Source: Aquimarina amphilecti
Lineage (GTDB): Bacteria > Bacteroidota > Bacteroidia > Flavobacteriales > Flavobacteriaceae
Direction: 5' to 3'
DNA: 64,000 bases
Assembly (NCBI RefSeq): GCF_900109375.1
Contig: NZ_FOAB01000004.1
Span: forward strand, 310,001-374,000
The notes under the pieces are model-generated. The model was not told the origin of the DNA. It did no database searches and worked only from the letters and a program-made list of their open reading frames with translations. The translations under genes and the position numbers were made by a program. This document shows positions 45,618-54,062 of this stretch, in pieces. How positions within the stretch are numbered: the first letter of the stretch is position 1; every line of letters starts with the position of its first letter.

Positions 45618-46697
45618 ATGAGATTTTTACTGTCACTAATTGTTGTAATATTTCTTTTTAGTTGTAGTACTGAAAAACGTATGATCATTAAACATGATTT
45701 TTCTGCGGTAACAGTAATGCCTTTTTATAGTGATACAGTAAGCATAAGAGCTATCGAAATAAGTGATGATCAATTAATGTTTGCTGGAAGTAATGGAATA
45801 TATGGAACTTTTGATATTGATGAGAAATTTAATATAAATAATAAGAAAATTGCCATCTTAGGTTTTGAAGGAAAGAAAAATCAATTTAGAGCTATTGCAC
45901 AAACCAAAACGAACTTTTTTGTATTGAGTATTGAATCTCCAGCGCTATTGTACCAAGTAAATAAGGAAAGTAGAGAGGTGAAATTGGTTTATAAAGAACA
46001 TCATGATAAAGTATTTTATGATGCTATGGTGTTTTGGGATGATACTGAAGGAATTGCCATGGGAGATCCAACAGACGGATGTTTATCTGTTATAATTACC
46101 AGAGATGGAGGCGAAACTTGGAGCAAACTTTCTTGCGATGTATTACCCAATACAGCAGAAGGTGAAGCTGCGTTTGCGGCTAGTAATGGAAATATAAGAA
46201 TAATAGGTAATGATGTTTGGATTGTATCTGGAGGGATAAAATCCAGAGTGTTTTATTCATCAGATAGAGGTAATAGTTGGGATGTTTCTACAACCCCTAT
46301 ACTTCAGGGAACCGAGACTTCGGGAGCTTATTCATTGGATTTTTATGATAAAAGTAATGGAATAATTTTCGGAGGAGATTATACAAAACCAGAAGTAAAC
46401 AAAAAAAACAAAGCCATTACCAATGATGGAGGTAAGAATTGGAGTTTAATTGCTGATGGAGTGGGAGCTGGATATAAGAGTTGTGTACGTTATGTACCTA
46501 ATAGTGGAGGAAAAGAAATTGTAGCGGTTGGCTTTACAGGAATATCTATTTCAAGTGATTCGGGAAACACTTGGAAAGATATTAGTACAGAAAGCTTTTA
46601 TACAATTCGTTTTATAAATGATAGTATTGCAGTTGCTGCTGGAAAAAATAGGATGGCAAAATTAATTTTTAAAACAAAAAAAGTAAATGATCAATAA
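45618..46697 (+). CDS. YCF48-like BNR/propeller lipoprotein
   Basis: I start at the ATG at 45618; a longer frame uses a TTG six bases earlier. The leader MRFLLSLIVVIFLFSC is a lipoprotein signal (Cys16). The body has Asp-box/BNR-type repeats of the form S-x-D-x-G-x-x-W: ITRDGGETWSKL, YSSDRGNSWDV, TNDGGKNWSL and SSDSGNTWKDI. That gives a six- or seven-bladed propeller like YCF48/Hcf136 or sialidase-like proteins. Bacteroidota copies are often called oxidoreductase without support. It converges with the Spy-like gene. Confidence 0.82.
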   Translation: MRFLLSLIVVIFLFSCSTEKRMIIKHDFSAVTVMPFYSDTVSIRAIEISDDQLMFAGSNGIYGTFDIDEKFNINNKKIAILGFEGKKNQFRAIAQTKTNFFVLSIESPALLYQVNKESREVKLVYKEHHDKVFYDAMVFWDDTEGIAMGDPTDGCLSVIITRDGGETWSKLSCDVLPNTAEGEAAFAASNGNIRIIGNDVWIVSGGIKSRVFYSSDRGNSWDVSTTPILQGTETSGAYSLDFYDKSNGIIFGGDYTKPEVNKKNKAITNDGGKNWSLIADGVGAGYKSCVRYVPNSGGKEIVAVGFTGISISSDSGNTWKDISTESFYTIRFINDSIAVAAGKNRMAKLIFKTKKVNDQ

Positions 46698-46713
46698 GGT
46701 TCATTTACTTTTT
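46678..46713. terminator. Bidirectional terminator between converging genes
   Basis: AAAAAGTAAATGA (46678-46690) and TCATTTACTTTTT (46701-46713) are exact reverse complements, 13-bp stem and 10-base loop. The left arm overlaps the last codons of the YCF48-like gene. The run of five T to the right and five A to the left supports both strands. Confidence 0.8.
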
Positions 46714-46737
46714 GTACAATATAGGTAAGATCTATTA

Positions 46738-47181
46738 TTACTTTCCTTGCCGCCTATTACGTAATTGTTTTAATAGACGTTTATTGAAATCCATTTCTGC
46801 TTTTACCAGTTTTAGGATTTTTTTATGCGGAATCACTTGTCTTAAATCTGAAATTAGTTTTTTACGAGTAAGGAATTTTTTTTCTTCTGCTTTAATGTAG
46901 TTGTTTAAAAATTCTTCTGATTCTTTTTCACTTAAGTTTTCGAAACCATTTGCCTCTTTTATTGCTTTAATTGACTTACGCTCCTTTCTTTTGAACCCTT
47001 CCATAGTCTCCTCATGCTCATTATAAATAGGCCAAAATTGTTGTGCTTCCTTGCTGCTCAAGTCTAGTTGTTCCGTTATGTAAGCTATTTTTAAAGCTTT
47101 TACTTTTCCTCTAGGTCCTCTTTGACCAAAAGAGAAGTTAATAGTAAAAACGATAATAAATAGTAATAATATCTTTTTCAT
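46738..47181 (-). CDS. Spy/CpxP-like periplasmic protein of an ECF sigma operon
   Basis: I use ATG 47181 (MKKILLLFIIVFTINFSFGQ, a clear signal peptide) rather than a start 33 bases upstream. The 147-residue protein is helical and basic, with ITEQLDLSSKEAQQFWPIYNEHEE followed by a second helical pair, as in the LTxxQ-type sensors often annotated sensor of ECF-type sigma factor in Bacteroidota. It is 10 bp after the acidic membrane protein gene and is the last gene of the sigma operon. Confidence 0.8.
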   Translation of the reverse strand: MKKILLLFIIVFTINFSFGQRGPRGKVKALKIAYITEQLDLSSKEAQQFWPIYNEHEETMEGFKRKERKSIKAIKEANGFENLSEKESEEFLNNYIKAEEKKFLTRKKLISDLRQVIPHKKILKLVKAEMDFNKRLLKQLRNRRQGK

Positions 47182-47191
47182 GTGTTCTTTT

Positions 47192-47833
47192 TTATTCAAC
47201 ATATATAATTTCATCCTCTAATTCTTCATCTGATAAATAGTTTTCTAATTCTTCATCAGTAATATCTTCGTCGCTAAATGTATTTGTTAGGTTAATTTCT
47301 TCGTCTAATAATTCTGCAATTTCAGAATCACTAAATTCTGCATTTCCTTCATCGAAATATTCTTGAATATCTACTATGTCAACAGAATCAAAACTAAAAG
47401 AATCTTGTCCTTTATTTATTGATATAGAAATTATAATAGCTATCATAGCAGCTATACCAGAGATATATAAAATGTTTTTCCGAGATAAAAGTGATATTAT
47501 TTTAGGTTCTTGATTGGTATTTATTGTTTTTTGTAGAATAGTGTTCTCTACATTTTCAAAGTATTTTTCAGGAGTGCTTAATCCCGTTTTGATACCACCA
47601 GCTAATATAGAAGATTCCTGATTCTCAGAATTTATGTTTTTAAATATATCGTGCTCAAGCTTATCAAAATAGTTTTCTGGAACTTTTAAACCAGAGTTAG
47701 CTTTATTGGGGAGTGCAGAATTGACTTGATCATCCATAGAAATTTTTTCAAAAAGTTTCTCTTCGAAATTTTCGAAATAATCACTGGGAACTTTAAATCC
47801 TTCTTTGTTGTTATGTAAATTATTATTTTTCAC
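47192..47833 (-). CDS. Single-pass membrane protein with three N-terminal repeats (anti-sigma candidate)
   Basis: The 213-residue protein has no signal peptide. The N-terminal half carries three repeats with a period of 36 residues (13-31, 49-67 and 85-103) of the form F/L-x-(V/T)-P-x-x-Y-F-(E/D)-x-x-E-x-x-(I/L)-x-x-x-I. One hydrophobic helix follows (about 120-140), and the last 70 residues are extremely acidic (many Asp/Glu). This fits the second gene of Bacteroidota sigma operons; an anti-sigma role is inferred from position and topology, not from a recognised domain. Confidence 0.65.
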   Translation of the reverse strand: MKNNNLHNNKEGFKVPSDYFENFEEKLFEKISMDDQVNSALPNKANSGLKVPENYFDKLEHDIFKNINSENQESSILAGGIKTGLSTPEKYFENVENTILQKTINTNQEPKIISLLSRKNILYISGIAAMIAIIISISINKGQDSFSFDSVDIVDIQEYFDEGNAEFSDSEIAELLDEEINLTNTFSDEDITDEELENYLSDEELEDEIIYVE

Positions 47834-47864
47834 TATATCTAGGACGCTGTAAATGTAAAAAGGT

Positions 47865-48410
47865 TTAATTAGTTTTTAAATATTCTTCGATTTTTTTGGA
47901 CGCTAAATGATAGGATGCTTTTAGTGCTCCTTCACTAGTTTCCAGAATTTCAGAGATTTCTTTATATTTTAATTCTTGAAAATATTTCATATTAAATACC
48001 TGTTGTTGTTTTTGAGGTAATAATGCTATTGCTTTTTGTAGCTTAAGTTGGATTTCATCTCCTTCAAAATATACATCGGCTTCTAAGTTTTCAATAAGTT
48101 GTTGTTGTAGTTCTTCATTACTAATATTATACTTTTTTGCTTTTTGATTCAAGAAGGTGATTGACTCATTGGTTGCAATTCTATACATCCAAGAATATAA
48201 TTTACTATCTCCTTTAAATTTTGAAATGTTTTTATATACTTTTATAAAGACATTTTGTAGGATATCATCGGTGTCGTCATGATTTTTGATCATATTTCTT
48301 ATGTGCCAATATAACCGTTGCTTATACATAGATACAAGCTTAGTAAAGGCATTATTTATGTCTTTATCTGTTTGTAACGCTATAAGTAAGTCCTCTTCTT
48401 GAATATTCAA
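47865..48410 (-). CDS. ECF-type RNA polymerase sigma factor (sigma-70 family)
   Basis: The 181-residue protein has sigma region 2 (about 20-95: DDTDDILQNVFIKVYKNISKFKGDSKLYSWMYRIATNESI) and region 4 (about 125-180: LPQKQQQVFNMKYFQELKYKEISEILETSEGALKASYHLA). There is no C-terminal extension. It leads a three-gene operon with an acidic membrane protein (31-bp gap) and a Spy-like periplasmic protein. The cue it answers is unknown. Confidence 0.93.
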   Translation of the reverse strand: MNIQEEDLLIALQTDKDINNAFTKLVSMYKQRLYWHIRNMIKNHDDTDDILQNVFIKVYKNISKFKGDSKLYSWMYRIATNESITFLNQKAKKYNISNEELQQQLIENLEADVYFEGDEIQLKLQKAIALLPQKQQQVFNMKYFQELKYKEISEILETSEGALKASYHLASKKIEEYLKTN

Positions 48411-48580
48411 TAGTAAATAATGATTTAAGTAATGATTAGTATACGCTAGTTTACTATTAGACTAAAATAACAAAAAAAGGTTTAATATGATATTGAATTA
48501 TTTTCTTTGTAAGAATTTGTAGGAATAAATATATTATTTCTGCTAAAACAATATATTTTTTGGACAAAATACACAATAAA

Positions 48581-48611
48581 TTTGTTTTATTAAAAAAATG
48601 TATTATCTTTA
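48581..48611 (+). promoter_or_regulatory. Promoter of small-RNA copy 1
   Basis: TTTG at 48581-48584 and TATCTTTA at 48604-48611 are separated by exactly 19 bp, as in the other two copies. Confidence 0.7.
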
Positions 48612-48616
48612 CATTG

Positions 48617-48750
48617 TAATTTAGAAAAGATACTTTCACATTTTTAAAATGTAGAATTCAAAAAAATAATTTTAGTTTTTATTTTATATTAAGCCCCTAT
48701 ATTAAGATGATTTGTTTCAATTAAAAGAGTGTTTCCGCACTCTTTTTTTT
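48617..48750 (+). ncRNA. Candidate small RNA, copy 1 of 3 (most diverged)
   Basis: The 5' end is set about 6 bp after the -7 box, and the 3' end at the U-run of the intrinsic terminator. The RNA is about 134 nt. It shares ATTAAGCCCCTA and TTAAGATGATTTG (48689-48714) with the other copies and ends in AGAGTG, loop TTTCCG, CACTCT and eight T. Its 5' hairpin differs from copies 2 and 3 (ACATTTT/AAAATGT without a C-run). In the terminator stem one pair is U-A here and C-G in the other copies, a compensatory change. No conserved frame exists. Confidence 0.7.
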
Positions 48751-48875
48751 GTTTTCATTGTTTTTTTAGTTTCTTACTTTTTTATTTTTAAAGTAAGAAA
48801 AATACTACTTTATTGTTATTTTTGATTTGATTTTTATGTTTTAATACATTTTTTATAGATAAAAAGCATATAAAG

Positions 48876-48906
48876 TTTGCGTGTTTACAAAATTATAGTA
48901 TCTTTA
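48876..48906 (+). promoter_or_regulatory. Promoter of small-RNA copy 2
   Basis: TTTG at 48876-48879 and TATCTTTA at 48899-48906 are 19 bp apart. Confidence 0.75.
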
Positions 48907-48911
48907 CATTG

Positions 48912-49042
48912 TAAATAAGAGTTAACGCTTTCATTTTCCCCAAGATGAAAGATTTTAATAAAAATGAGTTTTAATTTTAGATTAAGCCCCTAAATTAAGA
49001 TGATTTGTGTGAAGAAAAAGAGCGTGGAGACGCTCTTTTTTG
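48912..49042 (+). ncRNA. Candidate small RNA, copy 2 of 3
   Basis: A predicted 131-nt RNA. Hairpin 1 is CTTTCAT (48928-48934), loop TTTCCCCAAG, ATGAAAG (48945-48951). Hairpin 2 is weak: TTAATTTTAG and CTAAATTAA pair with one bulge around ATTAAGCCC (about 48971-48998), so a C-run is again exposed. The terminator is AGAGCGT, loop GGAG, ACGCTCT (49019-49036) and six U. The last 65 nt are identical to copy 3 except for one base in the terminator loop. Confidence 0.8.
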
Positions 49043-49190
49043 TTTATATGTATATCTGTCCTCATGTACTATAATTGAATAATAAGTATTTGAAAAGTAA
49101 TTTAAAAGTAGGTTTTTACTTACTCTTTTATTGATTTATGTGTTTTTAAATGTTAAAAAGTTAGTTTTTATAGATAAAATACATTTTTTG

Positions 49191-49221
49191 TTTGCGTTAT
49201 ACAAAAATAGTTCTATATTTA
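49191..49221 (+). promoter_or_regulatory. Promoter of small-RNA copy 3
   Basis: TTTG at 49191-49194 and TATATTTA at 49214-49221 are again 19 bp apart. The stretch upstream (TTTTTATAGATAAAA, from about 49165) is shared with copy 2 and may be an UP-like element. Confidence 0.75.
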
Positions 49222-49226
49222 CACTG

Positions 49227-49356
49227 TGAAAATGAGTTAGTACTTTCATTTCCCCCAAAATGAAGGTTTTTATAAAAGTGAGTTTTAATTTTAGATTAAG
49301 CCCCTAAATTAAGATGATTTGTGTGAAGAAAAAGAGCGTGTAGACGCTCTTTTTTG
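49227..49356 (+). ncRNA. Candidate small RNA, copy 3 of 3
   Basis: A predicted 130-nt RNA. Hairpin 1 is CTTTCAT (49243-49249), loop TTCCCCCAAA, ATGAAGG (49260-49266), where a U-A pair of copy 2 becomes a U-G wobble. Hairpin 2 with the AAGCCCC loop and the terminator AGAGCGT, GTAG, ACGCTCT (49333-49350) follow. Because an A-run precedes the terminator, it can also end the ABC transporter transcript that comes in on the minus strand (stop at 49385). Confidence 0.8.
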
Positions 49357-49384
49357 TTTTATAAATATTTGATAATCATATGAT

Positions 49385-51211
49385 TTAGTTGTCAAATGAT
49401 TGCATGGTAACTAGTTTTTGATAAGCTCCATTCTTAGCAATAAGTTCTTCGTGAGTTCCTTGCTCTACAATACGCCCTTTTTGCATTACAACGATTAAAT
49501 CAGAATTTTGTATAGTTGATAGCCTATGTGCAATAACGATACTTGTTCTATTTTTCATCATATTTTCTAAGGCAGATTGAACTAAACGTTCACTTTCTGT
49601 ATCCAAAGCTGAGGTAGCTTCATCCAAAATCATAATAGGTGGATTTTTTAATACAGCTCTTGCGATCGAAAGTCTTTGTTTTTGACCTCCACTTAGCTTG
49701 TCTCCACTATCTCCAATTACTGAATTAAGCCCTTCTGGTTTTTCTTTTACAAATTCCCAAGCATTGGCAACTTTTAAGGCGTTAATAATTTCTTCATCGG
49801 TTGCATCTTCCTTACCTATTAGTAAATTGTTTTTGATAGTATCATGAAACAAAATAGAATCTTGTGTAACTAATCCCATTAAGCCTCTAAGAGAATTTTT
49901 AGTAATATCTTTAATATCAACTCCATCAATTTTTATAGCACCTTTATTTACATCATAAAATCTAGTGACCAAGTTAGCTATGGTAGATTTACCACTACCG
50001 GATTGGCCAACTAAAGCTACCGATTTTCCTTTAGGGACAGTAAGATTGAAATCGTTTAAAACATATTCATCTTCATATTTAAATGATATGTTTTCTAATC
50101 GAATGTCTGTAGCAAAGTCGTTTTTTACTGCAGCTTTTGGTTTATCTTGTAATGGTGAATTTGTATTAAGAATTTCTAATACACGCTCCGCAGCAGCGTT
50201 TCCTCTTTTTACTCCGTAACTTGCTTTAGAAATAGCTTTGGCCGGAGTTAGAATATTATAAGCAAGGCCCATATAAACAATAAAAAGACCTGGATCTAAT
50301 GATTTTTCAACGAGTACCATTTGACCACCATACCATAATAGTATAGCTATTACAGTAATTCCTAAAAATTCGCTTGTAGGCGATGCTAGGTTTTGCCTAT
50401 TTAATAGTGAATTCGAAAAATTGTAAAACCTTAATGTAGATTCTTGAAACTTTTTCCCAAAAATATTCTCGGCATTAAACCCTTTAATAACTTTTAATCC
50501 TCCTAACGTTTCCTCTACTATGGATAGAAAGTACCCTTGCTCTTTCTGAACTTTATCAGAGTGTTTTTTAAGTTTTTTTCCGATTAAGGAAATTAAAAAA
50601 CCTGAAACTGGAATAAAAATAAAAACAAATATCGTTAGCTTCACACTAATTAATAACATCGCACATATAGTGAATATAATCATTAGCGGTTCTCTTACTA
50701 TCAATTCTAATATAGATAAAAAGGAATGTTGAATCTCCAATACGTCTGTAGAAATTCTGGCGATAGTGTCTCCTTTTCTTTTTTCTGAAAAGTAAGAAAG
50801 AGGAAGATCTACTGTTTTTTGATATAATTCATTTCTAATATCTTTTAATACTCCATTTCTTAAAAACGTAATGAAATACATAGCTAAATAGCTAAAGATA
50901 TTTTTCATAAAAAACATAGTAATGACTAATACAACCATAAATAGGAGTACATCATCATTTCCTTGTTCTGCTTTTTGAGTAACAAAATAGTTAAGATAAC
51001 TTTCCGCGTATTCTCTAATTTTTAAAATACCATTCCATTCAGGCTCTTGACTAACTCTTTTAGTCTTGTCGAAAAGAACATTTAACATTGGGAATAAAGA
51101 TACCATTGCCAGTGTTCCGAATAGCGCATAGAAAATATTTGATATGATATTTAATATTGCATATATTTTATAAGGTTTCGCAAAGCGAAGGATTTGTTTA
51201 AAGTAATTCAT
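49385..51211 (-). CDS. ABC transporter, fused permease and ATPase (MsbA/lipid-exporter type)
   Basis: The 608-residue half-transporter has six transmembrane helices in residues 15-330 and a nucleotide-binding domain at about 365-600: Walker A VGQSGSGKST, Q-loop VTQDSILFHD, signature LSGGQKQRL, Walker B IMILDEATSALD and the H-loop VIAHRLST. It exports lipids or other hydrophobic compounds as a homodimer. It lies 31 bp downstream of the phosphoglucomutase gene, on the same strand. Its substrate cannot be told. Confidence 0.9.
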   Translation of the reverse strand: MNYFKQILRFAKPYKIYAILNIISNIFYALFGTLAMVSLFPMLNVLFDKTKRVSQEPEWNGILKIREYAESYLNYFVTQKAEQGNDDVLLFMVVLVITMFFMKNIFSYLAMYFITFLRNGVLKDIRNELYQKTVDLPLSYFSEKRKGDTIARISTDVLEIQHSFLSILELIVREPLMIIFTICAMLLISVKLTIFVFIFIPVSGFLISLIGKKLKKHSDKVQKEQGYFLSIVEETLGGLKVIKGFNAENIFGKKFQESTLRFYNFSNSLLNRQNLASPTSEFLGITVIAILLWYGGQMVLVEKSLDPGLFIVYMGLAYNILTPAKAISKASYGVKRGNAAAERVLEILNTNSPLQDKPKAAVKNDFATDIRLENISFKYEDEYVLNDFNLTVPKGKSVALVGQSGSGKSTIANLVTRFYDVNKGAIKIDGVDIKDITKNSLRGLMGLVTQDSILFHDTIKNNLLIGKEDATDEEIINALKVANAWEFVKEKPEGLNSVIGDSGDKLSGGQKQRLSIARAVLKNPPIMILDEATSALDTESERLVQSALENMMKNRTSIVIAHRLSTIQNSDLIVVMQKGRIVEQGTHEELIAKNGAYQKLVTMQSFDN

Positions 51212-51242
51212 TAATTATTTTAGAAACGGTAATAACCGTCAT

Positions 51243-52970
51243 TTAAGTTAACTGTAAATCTTTTTTGATTGCTGCTATTTTAGTGTTCAGTTTTTGTTCC
51301 ACAGTATCAAAAGCTGACAAATCGTCAATAGATTCTTGTACACTCATATAGAACTTAATTTTTGGTTCAGTTCCACTTGGTCTTGCGGCTATTTTACTTC
51401 CTGCTTCAGTATAAAAAATCAATACATTAGATTTTGGGATTTCAATCAAATGTTGAGTTTTATCTAAAGTATTTGTTGCTATGCTTGTTTGATAATCTTC
51501 AATTAATACAATTTTTTCTTCAGCGATCTCAGTAGGAGGATTGTTTCTTAAATCGATCATTGTTTGCTTGATTTCCTCAGCTCCTTTTATTCCTTTTTTT
51601 ACAAGAGAAACAAGGTTTTCTTTGTAAAAGCCGTGATCAACGTATAAATTTAATAGCTCTTTATAAAATGAACTTCCATGAGATTTTGTGTACGCAACAA
51701 TCTCGCAGGCTAAAAGGGTAGAGGTAACGGCATCTTTATCTCTAACGAAGTCACCTACCATAAAACCAAAGCTTTCTTCGCCACCACCAATAAAGTGCTT
51801 GTCAGGGAAGTCTTTGATCAGTTTAGCGATCCATTTAAAACCAGTAAGTACTTCTTTATACTCTACTTCATAAGCAGCCGCAAGATTTTTCATCATTGGA
51901 GTGGATACGATAGTAGAGGCAATAAATTCGTTTCCTTTTATTCCTTTTGATTTATAATGTTTTAATAAAAACCAAGTCATTACGATCATGGTTTGATTTC
52001 CGTTAAGTAATTGTAATTCTCCATTACTATTTCTAACGGCAATCCCTAATCGGTCGCAATCTGGATCTGTTCCGATTACAATATCGGCATTCACTTTTTC
52101 GGCAAGTGCTGTTGCCATTGCAAGTGCTTCTGGCTCTTCTGGATTTGGAGATTTTACAGTTGGGAAATTACCATCAGGCACTTCCTGTTCTTTTACAATA
52201 TGCACATTGTTGTATCCTGCCTTCTTCAAAGTTTCAGGAACCGCAGTGATGGATGTGCCATGTAGTGAGGTAAATACAATAGTTGTATTGTCTTTTGCTT
52301 CTTGTGTAGCTGCAAAACTTCCATTTTTTACACTATTCTCTATAAAAGGAGTATCAATTTCTTTATCTATTTTTTTTATAAGTTCTGTATTTGCATCAAA
52401 CTTAATATCAGCATAATTCAGAGTGTTTATTTCGGCAATGATTTCGCCATCTTGTGGTGGTACTAATTGTCCTCCATCTTGCCAATAAACTTTATATCCG
52501 TTATATTCTGGAGGATTATGACTAGCAGTTAACACGATTCCGCAATGACATCCTAATTCTTTTACAGCATACGAAAGTTCTGGTGTAGGTCGTAAACTAG
52601 AAAACAAATATACCTGTATTCCATTGGCAGAAAATACATCCGCTACCAATTGTGCCAGTGTATCACTATTATTTCTACAATCGTATGCGATTACAGCCTT
52701 TGCTTGTTCACCAGGGAATTGTTTCTGTAAATAATTGCTTAACCCTTGTGTACTTTTTCCTAAGGTGTATTTATTTATGCGATTTGTTCCTACTCCCATG
52801 ATACCCCGCATACCACCAGTTCCAAACTCTAAGTCTTTATAAAAACTCTCCTTTAATATTTCGGAGTCTTGTTGTTGTAGTTTTACAATTTCTTCTTGCG
52901 TTTGTTTGTCAAAAACAGGCGATAACCATTCTTGGACTCTAGTGTGGATTAAGGATTCTGAAACTTGCAT
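51243..52970 (-). CDS. Phosphoglucomutase/phosphomannomutase (alpha-D-phosphohexomutase)
   Basis: The 575-residue enzyme has the four family domains. Motifs: GIVLTASHNPPEYNGYKVYW with the phosphoserine, DPDCDRLG as the metal loop, FGFM/GGEESFG in the sugar-binding loop and RPSGTEPKIKFYM in the phosphate-binding domain. It interconverts hexose 1- and 6-phosphates, feeding sugar-nucleotide and cell-envelope synthesis. The length is that of the PGM2/PMM-like group. It probably heads a transcript with the ABC exporter. Confidence 0.93.
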   Translation of the reverse strand: MQVSESLIHTRVQEWLSPVFDKQTQEEIVKLQQQDSEILKESFYKDLEFGTGGMRGIMGVGTNRINKYTLGKSTQGLSNYLQKQFPGEQAKAVIAYDCRNNSDTLAQLVADVFSANGIQVYLFSSLRPTPELSYAVKELGCHCGIVLTASHNPPEYNGYKVYWQDGGQLVPPQDGEIIAEINTLNYADIKFDANTELIKKIDKEIDTPFIENSVKNGSFAATQEAKDNTTIVFTSLHGTSITAVPETLKKAGYNNVHIVKEQEVPDGNFPTVKSPNPEEPEALAMATALAEKVNADIVIGTDPDCDRLGIAVRNSNGELQLLNGNQTMIVMTWFLLKHYKSKGIKGNEFIASTIVSTPMMKNLAAAYEVEYKEVLTGFKWIAKLIKDFPDKHFIGGGEESFGFMVGDFVRDKDAVTSTLLACEIVAYTKSHGSSFYKELLNLYVDHGFYKENLVSLVKKGIKGAEEIKQTMIDLRNNPPTEIAEEKIVLIEDYQTSIATNTLDKTQHLIEIPKSNVLIFYTEAGSKIAARPSGTEPKIKFYMSVQESIDDLSAFDTVEQKLNTKIAAIKKDLQLT

Positions 52971-53067
52971 TTGTTTAGGTTTTGTTGATAAAAGTACTAT
53001 TTAATTTTGTTAGAAAATTCCTGTAAAAAGGAAGAATCACGTTAAATTTAGGTTATTTAATAATGTA

Positions 53068-53102
53068 ATGATAAAAGGGGTGTTTGTCTAAATTTTTATC
53101 AT
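53068..53102. other. AT-rich hairpin behind the glycosyltransferase gene
   Basis: ATGATAAAA (53068-53076) and TTTTATCAT (53094-53102) are exact reverse complements around a 17-base loop, 12 bp past the stop. There is no strong T-run after it, so a terminator role is only possible. Confidence 0.3.
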
Positions 53103-53113
53103 ACAATAGAGGG

Positions 53114-54061
53114 TTATAAATGTATTTTTTCCGAAATATGATATCGCTCCTTATCACGTTTGCTGGTTAACATAATTTCTCCTAGAAAACCAGCTAAGAA
53201 AAACTGTGTTCCTAGTATCATCGATGTCAAAGCGATATAAAATTCTGGTCGTGAGGCTATCAATCTTCCTGTTTTTTCTATAAAGAGTTTGTCTATCCCT
53301 AAATATAATGAAAAACAAAAACCTATTATAAAAAGGATTGTACCAATTAGACCAAAGAAATGCATAGGTCGTTTCCCAAAACGAGACATAAACCAAATGG
53401 TGATCAAATCTAAGAACCCATTTACGAAACGGTTCATCCCGAATTTAGTTTTTCCGTATTTTCTAGCTTGATGTAGAACTACTTTTTCACCGATTTTATT
53501 AAATCCGGCATTTTTTGCTAATACAGGTATGTAACGATGCATTTCTCCATGAACATCTACCTGCTTAACTACTTGATTTTTATATGCTTTTAATCCACAA
53601 TTAAAATCGTGTAATTTTAAACCAGATGTTTTTCTTGCTGCTGCATTAAAAAGTTTAGATGGTAAGTTTTTGGCAATTACAGAATCATATCGTTTCTTTT
53701 TCCAACCAGATATTAAGTCGTATCCATCTTTAATGATCATGTCATACATTTCCGGAATCTCCTCTGGATTATCTTGTAGATCTGCATCCATAGTAATGAT
53801 TACACCTCCTTGCGCTTCTGCAAAACCAGCATGTAACGCTTGCGATTTACCATAATTCTTAAGGAATTGTATTCCTTTTACATTTTGATCTTTTTTTGAT
53901 AAAGAGGTAATAGTATCCCAAGACTTATCGGTACTACCGTCGTCAATAAAAAGAATTTCATACGTATATTTGTTAGATTGCATCACTTTTACAATCCAAT
54001 TATAAAGTTCAGTAAGTGATTCTTGCTCGTTAAGCAATGGTATGACTACAGAAATATCCAT
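53114..54061 (-). CDS. Family 2 glycosyltransferase, polyprenyl-phosphate sugar type (DPM/ArnC-like)
   Basis: The 315-residue protein has a GT-A domain (1-225) with VVIPLLNEQESL, FIDDGSTD, TMDADLQDNP (the DxD motif) and a long QARKYGKTKFG. Two C-terminal transmembrane helices (about 232-258 and 268-295) anchor it in the inner membrane. Such enzymes transfer a sugar to undecaprenyl phosphate. The start codon at 54061 is 1 bp after the stop of the upstream DUF4199 gene, so translation is probably coupled. Confidence 0.9.
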   Translation of the reverse strand: MDISVVIPLLNEQESLTELYNWIVKVMQSNKYTYEILFIDDGSTDKSWDTITSLSKKDQNVKGIQFLKNYGKSQALHAGFAEAQGGVIITMDADLQDNPEEIPEMYDMIIKDGYDLISGWKKKRYDSVIAKNLPSKLFNAAARKTSGLKLHDFNCGLKAYKNQVVKQVDVHGEMHRYIPVLAKNAGFNKIGEKVVLHQARKYGKTKFGMNRFVNGFLDLITIWFMSRFGKRPMHFFGLIGTILFIIGFCFSLYLGIDKLFIEKTGRLIASRPEFYIALTSMILGTQFFLAGFLGEIMLTSKRDKERYHISEKIHL

Positions 54062-54062
54062 A

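Noticed and set aside
48457-48639. 60-residue minus-strand reading frame in the small-RNA region
   Set aside because: It overlaps the promoter of copy 1, has low-complexity AT-driven content and no family match.
48706-49060. Short peptides starting at the conserved ATGATTTG in each small-RNA copy
   Set aside because: The frame ends after 5, 23 and 9 codons respectively, so length and sequence are not conserved.
48581-49356. CRISPR-like or satellite repeat
   Set aside because: There are only three units of about 300 bp, with promoters and terminators inside each, and no short direct repeats with unique spacers.
51688-51873. Plus-strand frame inside the phosphoglucomutase gene
   Set aside because: It is a complementary-strand shadow of a conserved coding region, with no start context.
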